From positions 21,194 through 85,193 of the forward strand of contig CALFXR010000069.1 of the NCBI GenBank assembly GCA_937958475.1: a stretch of 64,000 bases of DNA, written 5' to 3'. Source of the stretch: an uncultured Mesorhizobium sp. Its GTDB lineage: Bacteria; Pseudomonadota; Alphaproteobacteria; Rhizobiales; Rhizobiaceae. The position numbers were made by a program, and so were the translations under genes. This document shows, in pieces, positions 51,729 to 59,926 of this stretch. The notes under the pieces are model-generated. The model made no database searches and was not told the origin of the DNA. It was given only the letters and a program-made list of their open reading frames with translations. Numbering within the stretch: the first letter of the stretch is position 1; the number at the start of each line of letters is the position of its first letter.

Positions 51729-53192
51729 ATGACCTCGAGTGAAAGACAGGCCGACCTCATCGTCGTCGGCAGCGGAATTGCCGGGCTTTCGGCAGCGGTG
51801 ACCGCGGTACAGGCCGGCCTCAGGACGGTGCTCGTCGAGCGGGCGAAGGAAGGCGAGCACGGCGGCAACACGCGCTATACCGAAGCCTACCTCCGCATGA
51901 AGGCGATCGACCAGGTCGCCGACGACTTCGAGGAGCATCTGGCCGAGAACTCCGGCGGCTACGTCGACCCGACCTTCCTCCAGGAAGCTTCCGGTTCGCC
52001 CGAAACATGGTCGTCGCTGATGCGCTCGCTGAGCATGCTCGACCCGGCGGTCATCGCCCAGTTCGCCGAATCGGCCGGTCCGACGCTGCTCTGGCTCCGC
52101 GAGATGGGCGTCGCGTTCGATTTCCTGCCGACCGCGTTCCTGACGACCACGACGACGCGGCTCCTGCCGGTCGGAGGCGGACTCGCCATGGTCGAGGCGC
52201 TCACGGCCAGGGCCAAGGAACTCGGCGTGACGCTGCTATTCGAGACGACCGCGCAATCCCTGGTGACGGCCGAGGACGGCAGGGTCGTCGGCCTGCGCGT
52301 CACCGATGCGGACGGAGCCAGGGTGCTGCGCGCAGGCGCGGTGGTGCTCGCCTCCGGCGGCTTCGAGGGCAATCCCGAAATGCTGTCGCGATACCTCGGA
52401 CCGAAGTCGATCAACCTTCGCCCGGTCGCCCGCGGCGGCTACTACAACCGCGGCGAAGGCATCCGCATGGCCCTCGACATCGGTGCCGCCGGATGCGGCG
52501 ATTTCGGCAGCTATCATGCCGAGCCGGTCGATCCGCGTTCCGGCGTCGCCGAACCGGCGGTCTTCACCTTCCCCTATGGCATCCTCGTCAACAAGGACGG
52601 CAGGCGGTTCACCGACGAGGCGCCGGGCACGGTCGACGCCCACTATGAATCGGTGACGCGGCGCATCTACGAGCAGCGCGACGGGATCGCCTACATGATC
52701 CTCGACGCCAAGATCGAGGACGTCCCGAACTGGAAGAAGAGCCTGAGGAGCGATCGCGACCCGATCCGGGGCGCCACGATCGCCGACCTCGCCGAAAAGC
52801 TCGGCATCGATCCCGCGCAACTCGAGGCGACCGTCGGCGAATTCAACGCCGCCTGCGGCGCGGGCGAGTTCAAGCCGCTGGCGGTCGATCGTCTCTCCAC
52901 CACCGGCCTGTCGCCGAGGAAGTCGAACTGGGCGCGTCCGCTCGATCGGCCGGACTTCCTCGCCTATCCGATCATCTCGGCGAACGTCTTCACCTTCGGC
53001 GGACTGAAGATCGACGGCGACGGGCGGGTCGTCGACGGCGACGGGCGGCCGATTCCGGGCCTCTACGCGGCGGGCGAGACGGCCGGCATCTACTACCGCG
53101 TCTACACGGGCTCGACCTCCGTCCTCCGCGGCGCCGTCTTCGGCCGCCGCGCCGCGCAGCATGTCGCCGGACAGCGGCGCGCGGAGGTTTGA
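51729..53192 (+). CDS. FAD-dependent dehydrogenase, tricarballylate-dehydrogenase (TcuA)-like
   Basis: A 487-residue FAD_binding_2 flavoprotein. VVGSGIAGLSAAVTAVQAGL, VERAKEGEHGGNTRYTEAYL and VLASGGFEGNPEMLSRYLGP match TcuA-type dehydrogenases, which convert tricarballylate to cis-aconitate; FTFGGLKIDGDGRVVDGDGR and LYAAGETAGIYYRVYTGSTS follow. ATG 51729 is the start. Beside a PEP-mutase-family lyase it could desaturate a polycarboxylic acid. There is no TcuB-type electron-transfer gene next to it, so the acceptor is unclear. Confidence 0.88.
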   Translation: MTSSERQADLIVVGSGIAGLSAAVTAVQAGLRTVLVERAKEGEHGGNTRYTEAYLRMKAIDQVADDFEEHLAENSGGYVDPTFLQEASGSPETWSSLMRSLSMLDPAVIAQFAESAGPTLLWLREMGVAFDFLPTAFLTTTTTRLLPVGGGLAMVEALTARAKELGVTLLFETTAQSLVTAEDGRVVGLRVTDADGARVLRAGAVVLASGGFEGNPEMLSRYLGPKSINLRPVARGGYYNRGEGIRMALDIGAAGCGDFGSYHAEPVDPRSGVAEPAVFTFPYGILVNKDGRRFTDEAPGTVDAHYESVTRRIYEQRDGIAYMILDAKIEDVPNWKKSLRSDRDPIRGATIADLAEKLGIDPAQLEATVGEFNAACGAGEFKPLAVDRLSTTGLSPRKSNWARPLDRPDFLAYPIISANVFTFGGLKIDGDGRVVDGDGRPIPGLYAAGETAGIYYRVYTGSTSVLRGAVFGRRAAQHVAGQRRAEV

Positions 53193-53969
53193 GTGGCTGA
53201 AGACACCTCGTCCGTTCGCCGCGTCGCGCTCATTACCGGCGCCGGCGGCGTCATCGGCCAGGCCGTCGCGCGCCGCCTGGCCGAAGAGGGCTGCGCGTTG
53301 GTCCTGTCCGACATGCCCGGCGTAGCCCTCGCCGGCGAAGCGGTGCTGGGCGGGAACGTGAAGATCGTGCACGCGCCGGCGAATGTATCGATACCAGGCG
53401 ACGTTGCGGCCCTGGTCGACACTGCGCTGCAGCGCCTCGGCCGCCTCGACATCCTGGTGACGATCGCCGGCGTGACCTCGTTCGGCGGCTTCGAGGACGT
53501 ATCGCTCGAGGAATGGGACCGCGTCATCGACATCAATCTGCGCGGAACGTTCCTCGCCGTCCAGGCCGCCCTGCCGGTCATGAAGCGGCAGAGGTCCGGC
53601 CGCATCGTCACGATCGGATCGGTGCTCGGCAAGAATGGCGGCAACCCGCGACCCTGGATCGACCCGGCCGAGCAGAAGGGCGGGGCCAATGCCGCCTACG
53701 GCGCCGCCAAGGCAGGCGTGCATGCGCTGACGAAATACGCGGCGAAGGAAGCCGCGGCGTTCAACGTGACGGTCAACTGCGTGTCGCCCGGCCCGATCGC
53801 CAGCCCGATGACCAGGCAGTTTCCCGAAGCCCTCGTGAAACAGATCCCGGCGGGGCGGCTGGGCACGCCGGAGGAGGTGGCGGAAGCAGTCGCCTACCTG
53901 ACTTCGGAGAAGGCCGGCTTCGTCACGGGAGAGATCCTCGACGTCAATGGCGGACTCTGGATGGATTGA
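53193..53969 (+). CDS. SDR-family oxidoreductase
   Basis: A classical SDR of 258 residues: TGAGGVIGQAVARRLAEEG is the cofactor loop, the catalytic Tyr and Lys are in YGAAKAGVHALTKYAAKE, and GEILDVNGGLWMD ends it. GTG 53193 comes directly after the previous stop, and GGAGGT overlaps that stop, so it is tightly coupled. It would handle a hydroxy or keto intermediate made by the flavoprotein and lyase. A terminator follows. Confidence 0.9.
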   Translation: MAEDTSSVRRVALITGAGGVIGQAVARRLAEEGCALVLSDMPGVALAGEAVLGGNVKIVHAPANVSIPGDVAALVDTALQRLGRLDILVTIAGVTSFGGFEDVSLEEWDRVIDINLRGTFLAVQAALPVMKRQRSGRIVTIGSVLGKNGGNPRPWIDPAEQKGGANAAYGAAKAGVHALTKYAAKEAAAFNVTVNCVSPGPIASPMTRQFPEALVKQIPAGRLGTPEEVAEAVAYLTSEKAGFVTGEILDVNGGLWMD

Positions 53970-54002
53970 GCTGCGGCCGCCACGCGAAAGCACGCGAACG
54001 GC

Positions 54003-54029
54003 ATCCGGGCGTCACGTCCGGATTTTTTT
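54003..54029 (+). terminator. intrinsic terminator or attenuator before the acyl-CoA dehydrogenase
   Basis: ATCCGG at 54003-54008 pairs with CCGGAT at 54018-54023, followed by a run of seven Ts. It ends only about 20 bases before the next start codon, so it either separates the dehydrogenase from the operon or acts as an attenuator. Confidence 0.8.
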
Positions 54030-54050
54030 ACCCTTGGAGCGGTGAACGGA

Positions 54051-55205
54051 ATGACCGGGAAGATGCATTTCAACAGGACGATATTCAACGAGGACCACGA
54101 GCAGTTCCGCACGACGGTCAACCGGTTCTTCCACAGCGAGGTCCTGCCGCGGCGCGAGGAGTTCGAGGAGGCCGGAATCGTCGACCGCGAGATCTGGCTG
54201 AAGGCGGGAAGCCTCGGCCTGCTCGGCCCGCTGATGCCCGAGGCGTATGGCGGCTCGGGCCTCGACGTCAGCTACGCGACCCTGGTCATCGAGGAGCAGG
54301 CGCGTGCCGGCCTGTCCGGCCCGGGCTTCATGATGCACTCCAACATCGTCATGCCCTACATCCTCAACTACGGCACGGAGGCGCAGAAGCGGCAGTGGCT
54401 GCCCAAGGGCGCCAGCGGCGAAGCCATCATGGGCATCGGGATGACGGAGCCGGGCACGGGCTCCGACCTGCAGGCGATCAAGACGACGGCGCGGCGCGAG
54501 GGCGACGAGTACGTCATCAAGGGCTCGAAGATCTTCATCACCAACGGCATCAGCGCCGACCTGATCGTGATGGCGTGCAAGACCGACCCGACGCAGGGCG
54601 CCAAGGGCGTTTCGCTGATCCTCGTCGAAACCGACCGTCCGGGCTTCCGCAAGGGGCGCAACCTGAAGAAGCTCGGCATGAAGCTCCAGGACACCGCCGA
54701 GCTCTTCCTCGACGACGTCAGGGTCCCGGTCGCGAACCTGCTCGGCGAGGAGGGCAGGGGTTTCTACTACATGATGCAGGAACTCGCCTGGGAGCGTCTC
54801 ATCAACTCCATCTGGTGCGTCGCCACCTGCGAGGCGGCGATCGGCTACACGACGGCCTACACGCGCGAGCGGTCGGCGTTCGGCAAGAAGATCTTCGAAT
54901 TCCAGAATACCCGCTTCACCCTGGCGCAACTGGTGACGGAGACGGAGATCGGCAGGGTGTTCGTCGACCGCTGCCTCGTCCAGATGCTCGAAGGCGAACT
55001 CGACCCGGCGACCGCCGCGATGGCCAAGTACTGGACCTCCGACCTCCAGGGACGCGTTCTGGACGCCTGCCTGCAACTCTTCGGCGGCTATGGCTACATG
55101 TGGGAATATGAGATCTGCCGGGCCTTCGCCGATGCGCGCATCAACCGGATCTGGGGCGGGACGAACGAGATCATGAAGGAAATCATCGCGCGCAACATCC
55201 CCTAG
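54051..55205 (+). CDS. Acyl-CoA dehydrogenase, long-chain-type active site
   Basis: A 384-residue acyl-CoA dehydrogenase. GIGMTEPGTGSDLQAIKTTA and KIFITNGISADLIV are the flavin and substrate loops, and LFGGYGYMWEYEICRAFADA follows. The C-terminal block reads WGGTNEIMKEII, with glycine where medium-chain enzymes have glutamate, and the helix G block MQELAWERLINS carries a glutamate, the arrangement of long-chain/isovaleryl-CoA dehydrogenases. ATG 54051 is used; a GTG at 54042 is too close to the GGAG. It is likely the first oxidation step for the CoA ester made by the ligase at 46655. Confidence 0.92.
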   Translation: MTGKMHFNRTIFNEDHEQFRTTVNRFFHSEVLPRREEFEEAGIVDREIWLKAGSLGLLGPLMPEAYGGSGLDVSYATLVIEEQARAGLSGPGFMMHSNIVMPYILNYGTEAQKRQWLPKGASGEAIMGIGMTEPGTGSDLQAIKTTARREGDEYVIKGSKIFITNGISADLIVMACKTDPTQGAKGVSLILVETDRPGFRKGRNLKKLGMKLQDTAELFLDDVRVPVANLLGEEGRGFYYMMQELAWERLINSIWCVATCEAAIGYTTAYTRERSAFGKKIFEFQNTRFTLAQLVTETEIGRVFVDRCLVQMLEGELDPATAAMAKYWTSDLQGRVLDACLQLFGGYGYMWEYEICRAFADARINRIWGGTNEIMKEIIARNIP

Positions 55206-55383
55206 GCTTCCGGGTTTGACAGTCGCAACGGCAGGAGGCGGCGTCGTCGGTCGCGCCTGCCTCCATCTCCCTCAGCCGTTCGTCGGCGAAGGCCCCCGGC
55301 CTGACCCCAGGGCCATCTTGCGCAACAAATCGGCTTCCCCGCTCTTCTCAACGAGCGTGCAGGTTCATCATGTCTTCGGCCAT
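55205..55383 (-). pseudogene. Degraded N-terminus of an IS256-family transposase
   Basis: From ATG 55383 on the minus strand the DNA reads MAEDMMNLHAR and a stop, but one frame over it continues LVEKSGEADLLRKMALG, and further on AFADERLREMEAGA. Together they match the start of IS256/mutator transposases (such as LLEKSGDADLLREM followed by FAAERLMELE). It has at least one frameshift and lacks the rest of the gene. It points away from the C-terminal remnant at 55790. Confidence 0.5.
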
Positions 55384-55520
55384 CGGTGGTCCTTCCGGCG
55401 ATGAGCCGGTGTCGCAACCGGACCCTCCCGGAAAGCGCCGATAACCACGGCGCTACCCGGCTACACCACGTCCGAGGCGGTCATCCAGGGCTGCGGCGTC
55501 TGTCGGGAAAGCCACAGCAA

Positions 55521-55757
55521 ACCCATGTCGATGACATCGTCAGCCACATCGACAGCGAGGAACTGACCGACGTGGTCCTGGTGGGCCACAGCTATGCCGG
55601 CTTCCCGGCCTCGCTCGCCGCAACCCGGCGGCCGGACGCGGTGTCCCACCTCGTCCTGCTCGATTCCTTCTTCCCCAGGGAGGGTGAGACGCTGCTCGGC
55701 CATCTCGGCCCCGATTTCGCCAACGACTTCAACGCCAAGGCAGCGGCCGACCTGTGC
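55521..55757 (+). pseudogene. Alpha/beta-hydrolase fragment
   Basis: About 78 residues: THVDDIVSHIDSEELTDVVL, VGHSYAGFPASLAATRRPDA, then VSHLVLLDSFFPREGETLLG. This is the nucleophile elbow (GHSYAG) and following strand of an esterase-like alpha/beta hydrolase. The start is lost upstream, and downstream it is cut where the transposase remnant begins, so the catalytic His is missing. Confidence 0.7.
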
Positions 55758-55789
55758 TGACCTGCATCCCGATTCCCGGACCGTTCCGA

Positions 55790-56091
55790 TCCGGGAACCC
55801 GATCGAGCGCTTCAACGGGGAGATCAAGCGCCGCGCCGGCGTGGTCGGCATCTTCCCCGACGACGACGCCATCGTCCGTCTCGTCGCCGTACTGCTGCTG
55901 GAGACAAACGACGAATGGGCCGTCCAGCGCGCCCGCTACATGACGCCGGAAAGCGTCGGCCGGTTGAGCGATGATCCCCTCATCAGCCTGCCAGCAGTGG
56001 CGCGCTGGTCGGCCCGGCCATGCCGGAGAGCGGCGACCAACGCCGCCAGTTACACCACGATCGGGGACACTATCCCAATGAACGCAACTGA
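55790..56091 (+). pseudogene. C-terminal remnant of an IS256-family transposase
   Basis: The frame encodes NPIERFNGEIKRRAGVVGIF, PDDDAIVRLVAVLLLETNDE and WAVQRARYMTPESVGRLSDD, then PLISLPAVA, the well-conserved end of IS256/mutator transposases. The DDE catalytic part upstream is absent, so it cannot transpose. The junction with the hydrolase fragment suggests that an insertion interrupted that gene before both decayed. Confidence 0.85.
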
Positions 56092-56110
56092 CGCGGTGCC
56101 GATTCTTGTC

Positions 56111-56157
56111 GGCAGTTGCCGGGCGCCGCTGGCGCCCGGCAACTGTCGTCCGTTTTT
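56111..56157 (+). terminator. long inverted repeat with T-run
   Basis: AGTTGCCGGGCGCC at 56114-56127 and its exact complement at 56131-56144 with a GCT loop, extendable by three pairs including one G-T; TTTTT follows at 56153-56157. It insulates the siderophore operon from the remnant region and could be an intrinsic terminator. Confidence 0.6.
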
Positions 56158-56161
56158 AACT

Positions 56162-56176
56162 TGATAAAAATAGTCA
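56162..56176. promoter_or_regulatory. RirA-type iron-responsive operator (TGA-N9-TCA) ahead of the siderophore importer
   Basis: TGA, nine bases (TAAAAATAG), TCA, in an AT-rich island 40 bases before the ATPase start. It is the same pattern as 62947-62961 ahead of the receptor and matches the IRO motif bound by rhizobial RirA. Confidence 0.55.
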
Positions 56177-56215
56177 AATTAAGTAGGAGAAGAGGCGTCG
56201 AAACGATGTTGGATC

Positions 56216-57043
56216 ATGGGACATCCGATCAATCCCGCACAACCTGCCCGGCAGGCCGAGAGAAGCGAGGCCGGGGGTTTCGAAACCCTCGGAGTGAGTC
56301 TCGATATCGGCGGCATCGCCATCTTGAACGATATCAGCCTCCCGTTCCCGAAAGGCGAATTCGTCGCGCTGGTGGGCCACAATGGCTCTGGCAAGTCGAC
56401 ACTGCTGAGGATCATGGCGCGCCAGCAGCGTCCCGGCGCCGGCAGCGTCCTCTACGATGGACAGGATGTTCATCGGCTCGACGATAGGAATTTCGCCCGC
56501 AAGATCGGTTACCTGCCGCAGGACGTGACCGCGGGCGCCGACATGACGGTGCGCGAACTCGTGGCCTGCGGCCGCTATCCGTGGCACGGACCGCTCGGCC
56601 GGTTCACCGACACCGACGCTCGAAAGGTCGACGAGGCGCTTTCCGCGACCCATCTCGACGGAATGGCTGGCCGGCTCGTCGGGACGCTCTCGGGAGGTGA
56701 GAGGCAAAGGGCGTGGATCGCGACGCTCATCGCCCAGGACAGTGAGTGCCTGCTGCTCGACGAGCCGACGGCCGCGCTCGACGTCGCGCACCAAATCGAG
56801 ATTCTGAACCTGGTGCGCAAACTGTGCGGGGAACGGGGCGTCGGCGTCGTGATCGTCCTGCACGACATCAACCTGGCCGCGCGCTTCTGCGATCGCATCC
56901 ACGCGCTGGCCCACGGCCGCGTCGTCGCGAGCGGCAGTCCGAAGGTGATCGTGTCCAGCGAATCCTTGAAGCGAATCTACGGCATCGACATGGGCGTGAT
57001 AGCGCATCCGGGGCTCGACATCCCGCTCGCCTATGTCGCCTGA
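56216..57043 (+). CDS. fhuC: Ferric siderophore ABC transporter ATP-binding protein (FhuC-like)
   Basis: A 275-residue ATPase of the iron-siderophore/vitamin B12 class. Walker A is GHNGSGKSTLLRI, signature LSGGERQRAWIATLIA, Walker B CLLLDEPTAALDVAHQIEIL and the H-loop VIVLHDINLAARFCD. VRELVACGRYPWHGPLGRFT is the FhuC/FecE-specific segment. ATG 56216 is the only in-frame start giving full length, but the nearest good ribosome site (AGGAGAAGAGG) lies some 20-30 bases upstream. The first 25 residues are unusual for the family, so the start may be wrong. Confidence 0.9.
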   Translation: MGHPINPAQPARQAERSEAGGFETLGVSLDIGGIAILNDISLPFPKGEFVALVGHNGSGKSTLLRIMARQQRPGAGSVLYDGQDVHRLDDRNFARKIGYLPQDVTAGADMTVRELVACGRYPWHGPLGRFTDTDARKVDEALSATHLDGMAGRLVGTLSGGERQRAWIATLIAQDSECLLLDEPTAALDVAHQIEILNLVRKLCGERGVGVVIVLHDINLAARFCDRIHALAHGRVVASGSPKVIVSSESLKRIYGIDMGVIAHPGLDIPLAYVA

Positions 57044-57053
57044 GGGCCCGGCG

Positions 57054-57935
57054 ATGCCGTCGCGCCGGCGCGTGCTTCGTTCGCTCGCCGGCCTGGCGCT
57101 GAGTCTGCCGGCGGTGCGGGCCTATGCGGCCGGCTCGATGCGGATCGCAAGCCTCGACTACGGACTGGCTTCGACGCTCCTGTCGCTCGGCTTGAAACCG
57201 GTCGCGGTCTCCGAGCGGGCCGACTGGGGCAAGTGGGTGGTCGAGCCGGCGCTGCCTGCCGAGGTGCGCGATCTCGGCAGTACGTTCGAGGTCAACGTCG
57301 AGATGCTGGCGATGCTCAAGCCGGACCTGATCCTCATCACGCCCTATCTCGACGGCCTGCGTCAGCAGCTCGACGGCTTCGGCCCCGTGCTCCGGCTGTC
57401 GATCTTCGCCGAAGACAGCGGGCCGATTCTGCCGGCAGCAGTCGCCGCGACGCGCCGGCTCGGTGCCGTCGTCGGCCGCGAGCGGCAGGCCGAAGACTTC
57501 CTCCGCCGCTCGGACGCGTTCTTCGCCGCGTGCCGCGAGCGGATCGCGCGCCTGTCGCCGCCGCCGCTGGCCTTCGTCAACTTCATGGACGCGCGCCACG
57601 CCCGCATCTACGGCGCGCCGGGCCTGTTCGACAACGTGCTGGAGCGGATCGGCGTGCGCAACGCATGGCCGGAGCCGTCCAACTTCTGGGGCTTCCAGAC
57701 GATCGCGCTGGAAGATCTCGCCCGCGTCCGCGATCCCGAAGCACGTCTGGTCGCTTTCGAGCCCATCCCGGGAGACGTCCGGCCGACGCTCGCGAACAGT
57801 CCGCTGTGGCGGGCTCTCCCCTTCGCCCGGCCCGGTCATTTCTCGGTGCTTCCGGCTGCGCTGATGTTCGGCATGGTCAACGAGGCGATGCGTTTCGCCG
57901 GCCTGGTGACCGACATGCTGGAACGCGAGCCGTGA
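57054..57935 (+). CDS. Ferric siderophore periplasmic binding protein (FhuD-like)
   Basis: A 293-residue receptor of the Peripla_BP_2 family. The start MPSRRRVLRSLAGLALSLPA has a twin-arginine-like or Sec signal peptide, cleaved near AYAAG. MRIASLDYGLASTLLSLGLK, VNVEMLAMLKPDLILITPYL and RIGVRNAWPEPSNFWGFQTI follow, as in FhuD-type proteins for hydroxamate siderophores. ATG 57054 is preferred (GAGGG before it) over ATG 57033, which overlaps the ATPase gene. The stop overlaps the permease start. Confidence 0.9.
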   Translation: MPSRRRVLRSLAGLALSLPAVRAYAAGSMRIASLDYGLASTLLSLGLKPVAVSERADWGKWVVEPALPAEVRDLGSTFEVNVEMLAMLKPDLILITPYLDGLRQQLDGFGPVLRLSIFAEDSGPILPAAVAATRRLGAVVGRERQAEDFLRRSDAFFAACRERIARLSPPPLAFVNFMDARHARIYGAPGLFDNVLERIGVRNAWPEPSNFWGFQTIALEDLARVRDPEARLVAFEPIPGDVRPTLANSPLWRALPFARPGHFSVLPAALMFGMVNEAMRFAGLVTDMLEREP

Positions 57936-59908
57936 CCGCCGTCGCGCGCCGCCCGTTCCGGGCCGGCCCCGCCGTCCTCGCGCTCGTCCTCGCCGCGCTC
58001 GCGGCAGCGGCGGTGCTGGCGCTGCTGGCGGCCGACCCGGCGTTCGATGGCGGGGCCGGCGATCCCATGGCCACGCTGGTCCTCGTCCATTCGACGCTGC
58101 CCCGCCTGGCGACGGCGCTGATCGCCGGCGCAGCGCTCGGCCTTTCGGGCGGCCTGTTCCAGCAGGTCCTGCGCAACCCGATGGCGTCGCCGACCACGCT
58201 CGGCGTCTCCGCCGGCGCCAATCTCGGCCTCGTCGTCGCGACGCTGCTGATGCCCGGCCTGTTGGGTTTCGGTCGCGACCTGGTCGCGCTTGCCGGAAGC
58301 GCCGCCGCCGCCTGCGTCGTCCTGTTTCTCGGCGCGCGGCGCGGCTTTTCGCCGTTCTCCATGGTGCTGTCCGGCCTTGTGATCAGTCTGTGGTGCGGCG
58401 CGCTCGCCGCCATCCTGACCTTGTTGAACGATCGCTATCTGGTCAGTCTGTTCATCTGGGGTGCGGGTTCGTTGTCGCAGCAGAGCTGGGACGTCCCGTT
58501 GACCCTGCTCTTCAGGTTCGTTGCCGTCGCGGTCTGCAGCGTCCTGATCCTCAGGCCTCTCTCCGTTATGGAACTGGGCGAGGAAAGCGCCGCGGCACTG
58601 GGCGTGAAGGTGGCGCGGCTGCGCGTCATGGCCGTGGCGGCGGCCGTCGTGCTCGCGGCCTTCGTCACCAGCGCGGTCGGCGTAATCGGCTTCGTCGGTC
58701 TCGTCGCACCGATCGTCGCCCGCCTCGCCGGGGCACGGCGGACGTCGGAGATTCTCGTATGGGCCAGCGTGATCGGCGGCGCGGTGCTGCTCTTCGTCGA
58801 CGCCGGCCTGCAGATTGTCGCCGGCCGGTTCAGCGAGTTCCTGCCGACGGGCGCGATCACCGCCGTCTTCGGCTCGCCGCTCCTCCTGCTTCTGCTGCCT
58901 CGTCTGAAGACCCGGCACCGCATGCTGCCGCCGGCGCAAACGCCGCGTAGGCCGCTTGTAAAGGGGCGCAAGACTGCGCTGCTCGTCGCCGCCGGCCTCG
59001 CGGTCGCGGTGCTCGTGGGATTGCTCCTGGGACGAAGCGTCGACGGCGGCTGGGCCCTGGCCTACGGGACCACCGCCGGTGAACTGCTTCCAATCCGCGC
59101 GCCGAAGGTTGTCGCCACGCTGGCGTCGGGCGCGCTGCTCGCCGTTGCCGGGGCGATGCTGCAGCGCCTGACCGGCAACGAGATGGCGAGCCCGGAAGTA
59201 CTGGGCATCAGCGCCGGTGCCACCTTCGGCGTTGCCGCGGCGATCTTCCTGCTGCCCGCTCCCCAACTCGCCGGCCAGCTCGGCGCCGCCTCGATCGGCG
59301 CCTTTGCCGTGCTCGGCGTCATCCTGGCCACCTCGCTGCGTTCGGGGCTTGCGCCGGAGCGTATCCTGATCGCCGGCATCGCGTTGGGGGCGATGGTCGA
59401 TGCGGTGGTCGGCGTCCTCTCCTCACTCGGCGATCCGCGCGCTCTGCTGCTCATGCGCTGGATGAGCGGCTCGACCTACGCCGTGAACGCCGGGACGGCG
59501 GGCATCGTGGCGGCGGCGGCCGCGCTCCTCATCATTCTGGCCCTGCTCTTCCGGCGCTGGCTGGACCTGTTGCCGCTCGGTCCCGTCCACTCGCGCGCAC
59601 TCGGCGTCCCGACCACACTCTCCCGCCTCGTCTTGTTCGTGCTCGCAGGGCTGATGACCGCCGCCGCCACGTTGAGCGTCGGACCGCTGAGTTTCATCGG
59701 CCTGATGGGCCCGCACCTCGCGCGCGAGATCGGGCTGGCGCGCGCCCTGCCGCACATGGCCGGTGCGGCCGCGCTGGGCGGTGGACTCATGGTCCTGGCG
59801 GACTGGATCGGCCGGACCGCCTTCTTCCCCTATCAGGTTCCGGCCGGACTGGTCTCCGCCCTCGTAGGGGCGCCGTTTCTCATACTGGTGCTGCGGCGGA
59901 GGGCCTGA
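57932..59908 (+). CDS. fhuB: Ferric siderophore ABC permease, fused double FecCD domain (FhuB-like)
   Basis: A 658-residue permease made of two FecCD units, the layout and length of FhuB (about 660 residues). The first half shows LPRLATALIAGAALGLSGGL, then QQVLRNPMASPTTLGVSAGA, and VIGFVGLVAPIVARLAG. The second repeats them as GALLAVAGAMLQRLTGNEMA, SPEVLGISAGATFG and LSFIGLMGPHLAREIG. GTG 57932 overlaps the receptor stop (GTGA). With FhuC-like and FhuD-like proteins it completes a hydroxamate-type siderophore importer. Confidence 0.95.
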   Translation: MTAVARRPFRAGPAVLALVLAALAAAAVLALLAADPAFDGGAGDPMATLVLVHSTLPRLATALIAGAALGLSGGLFQQVLRNPMASPTTLGVSAGANLGLVVATLLMPGLLGFGRDLVALAGSAAAACVVLFLGARRGFSPFSMVLSGLVISLWCGALAAILTLLNDRYLVSLFIWGAGSLSQQSWDVPLTLLFRFVAVAVCSVLILRPLSVMELGEESAAALGVKVARLRVMAVAAAVVLAAFVTSAVGVIGFVGLVAPIVARLAGARRTSEILVWASVIGGAVLLFVDAGLQIVAGRFSEFLPTGAITAVFGSPLLLLLLPRLKTRHRMLPPAQTPRRPLVKGRKTALLVAAGLAVAVLVGLLLGRSVDGGWALAYGTTAGELLPIRAPKVVATLASGALLAVAGAMLQRLTGNEMASPEVLGISAGATFGVAAAIFLLPAPQLAGQLGAASIGAFAVLGVILATSLRSGLAPERILIAGIALGAMVDAVVGVLSSLGDPRALLLMRWMSGSTYAVNAGTAGIVAAAAALLIILALLFRRWLDLLPLGPVHSRALGVPTTLSRLVLFVLAGLMTAAATLSVGPLSFIGLMGPHLAREIGLARALPHMAGAAALGGGLMVLADWIGRTAFFPYQVPAGLVSALVGAPFLILVLRRRA

Positions 59909-59926
59909 GCGGCCGTCTCACCGGCT

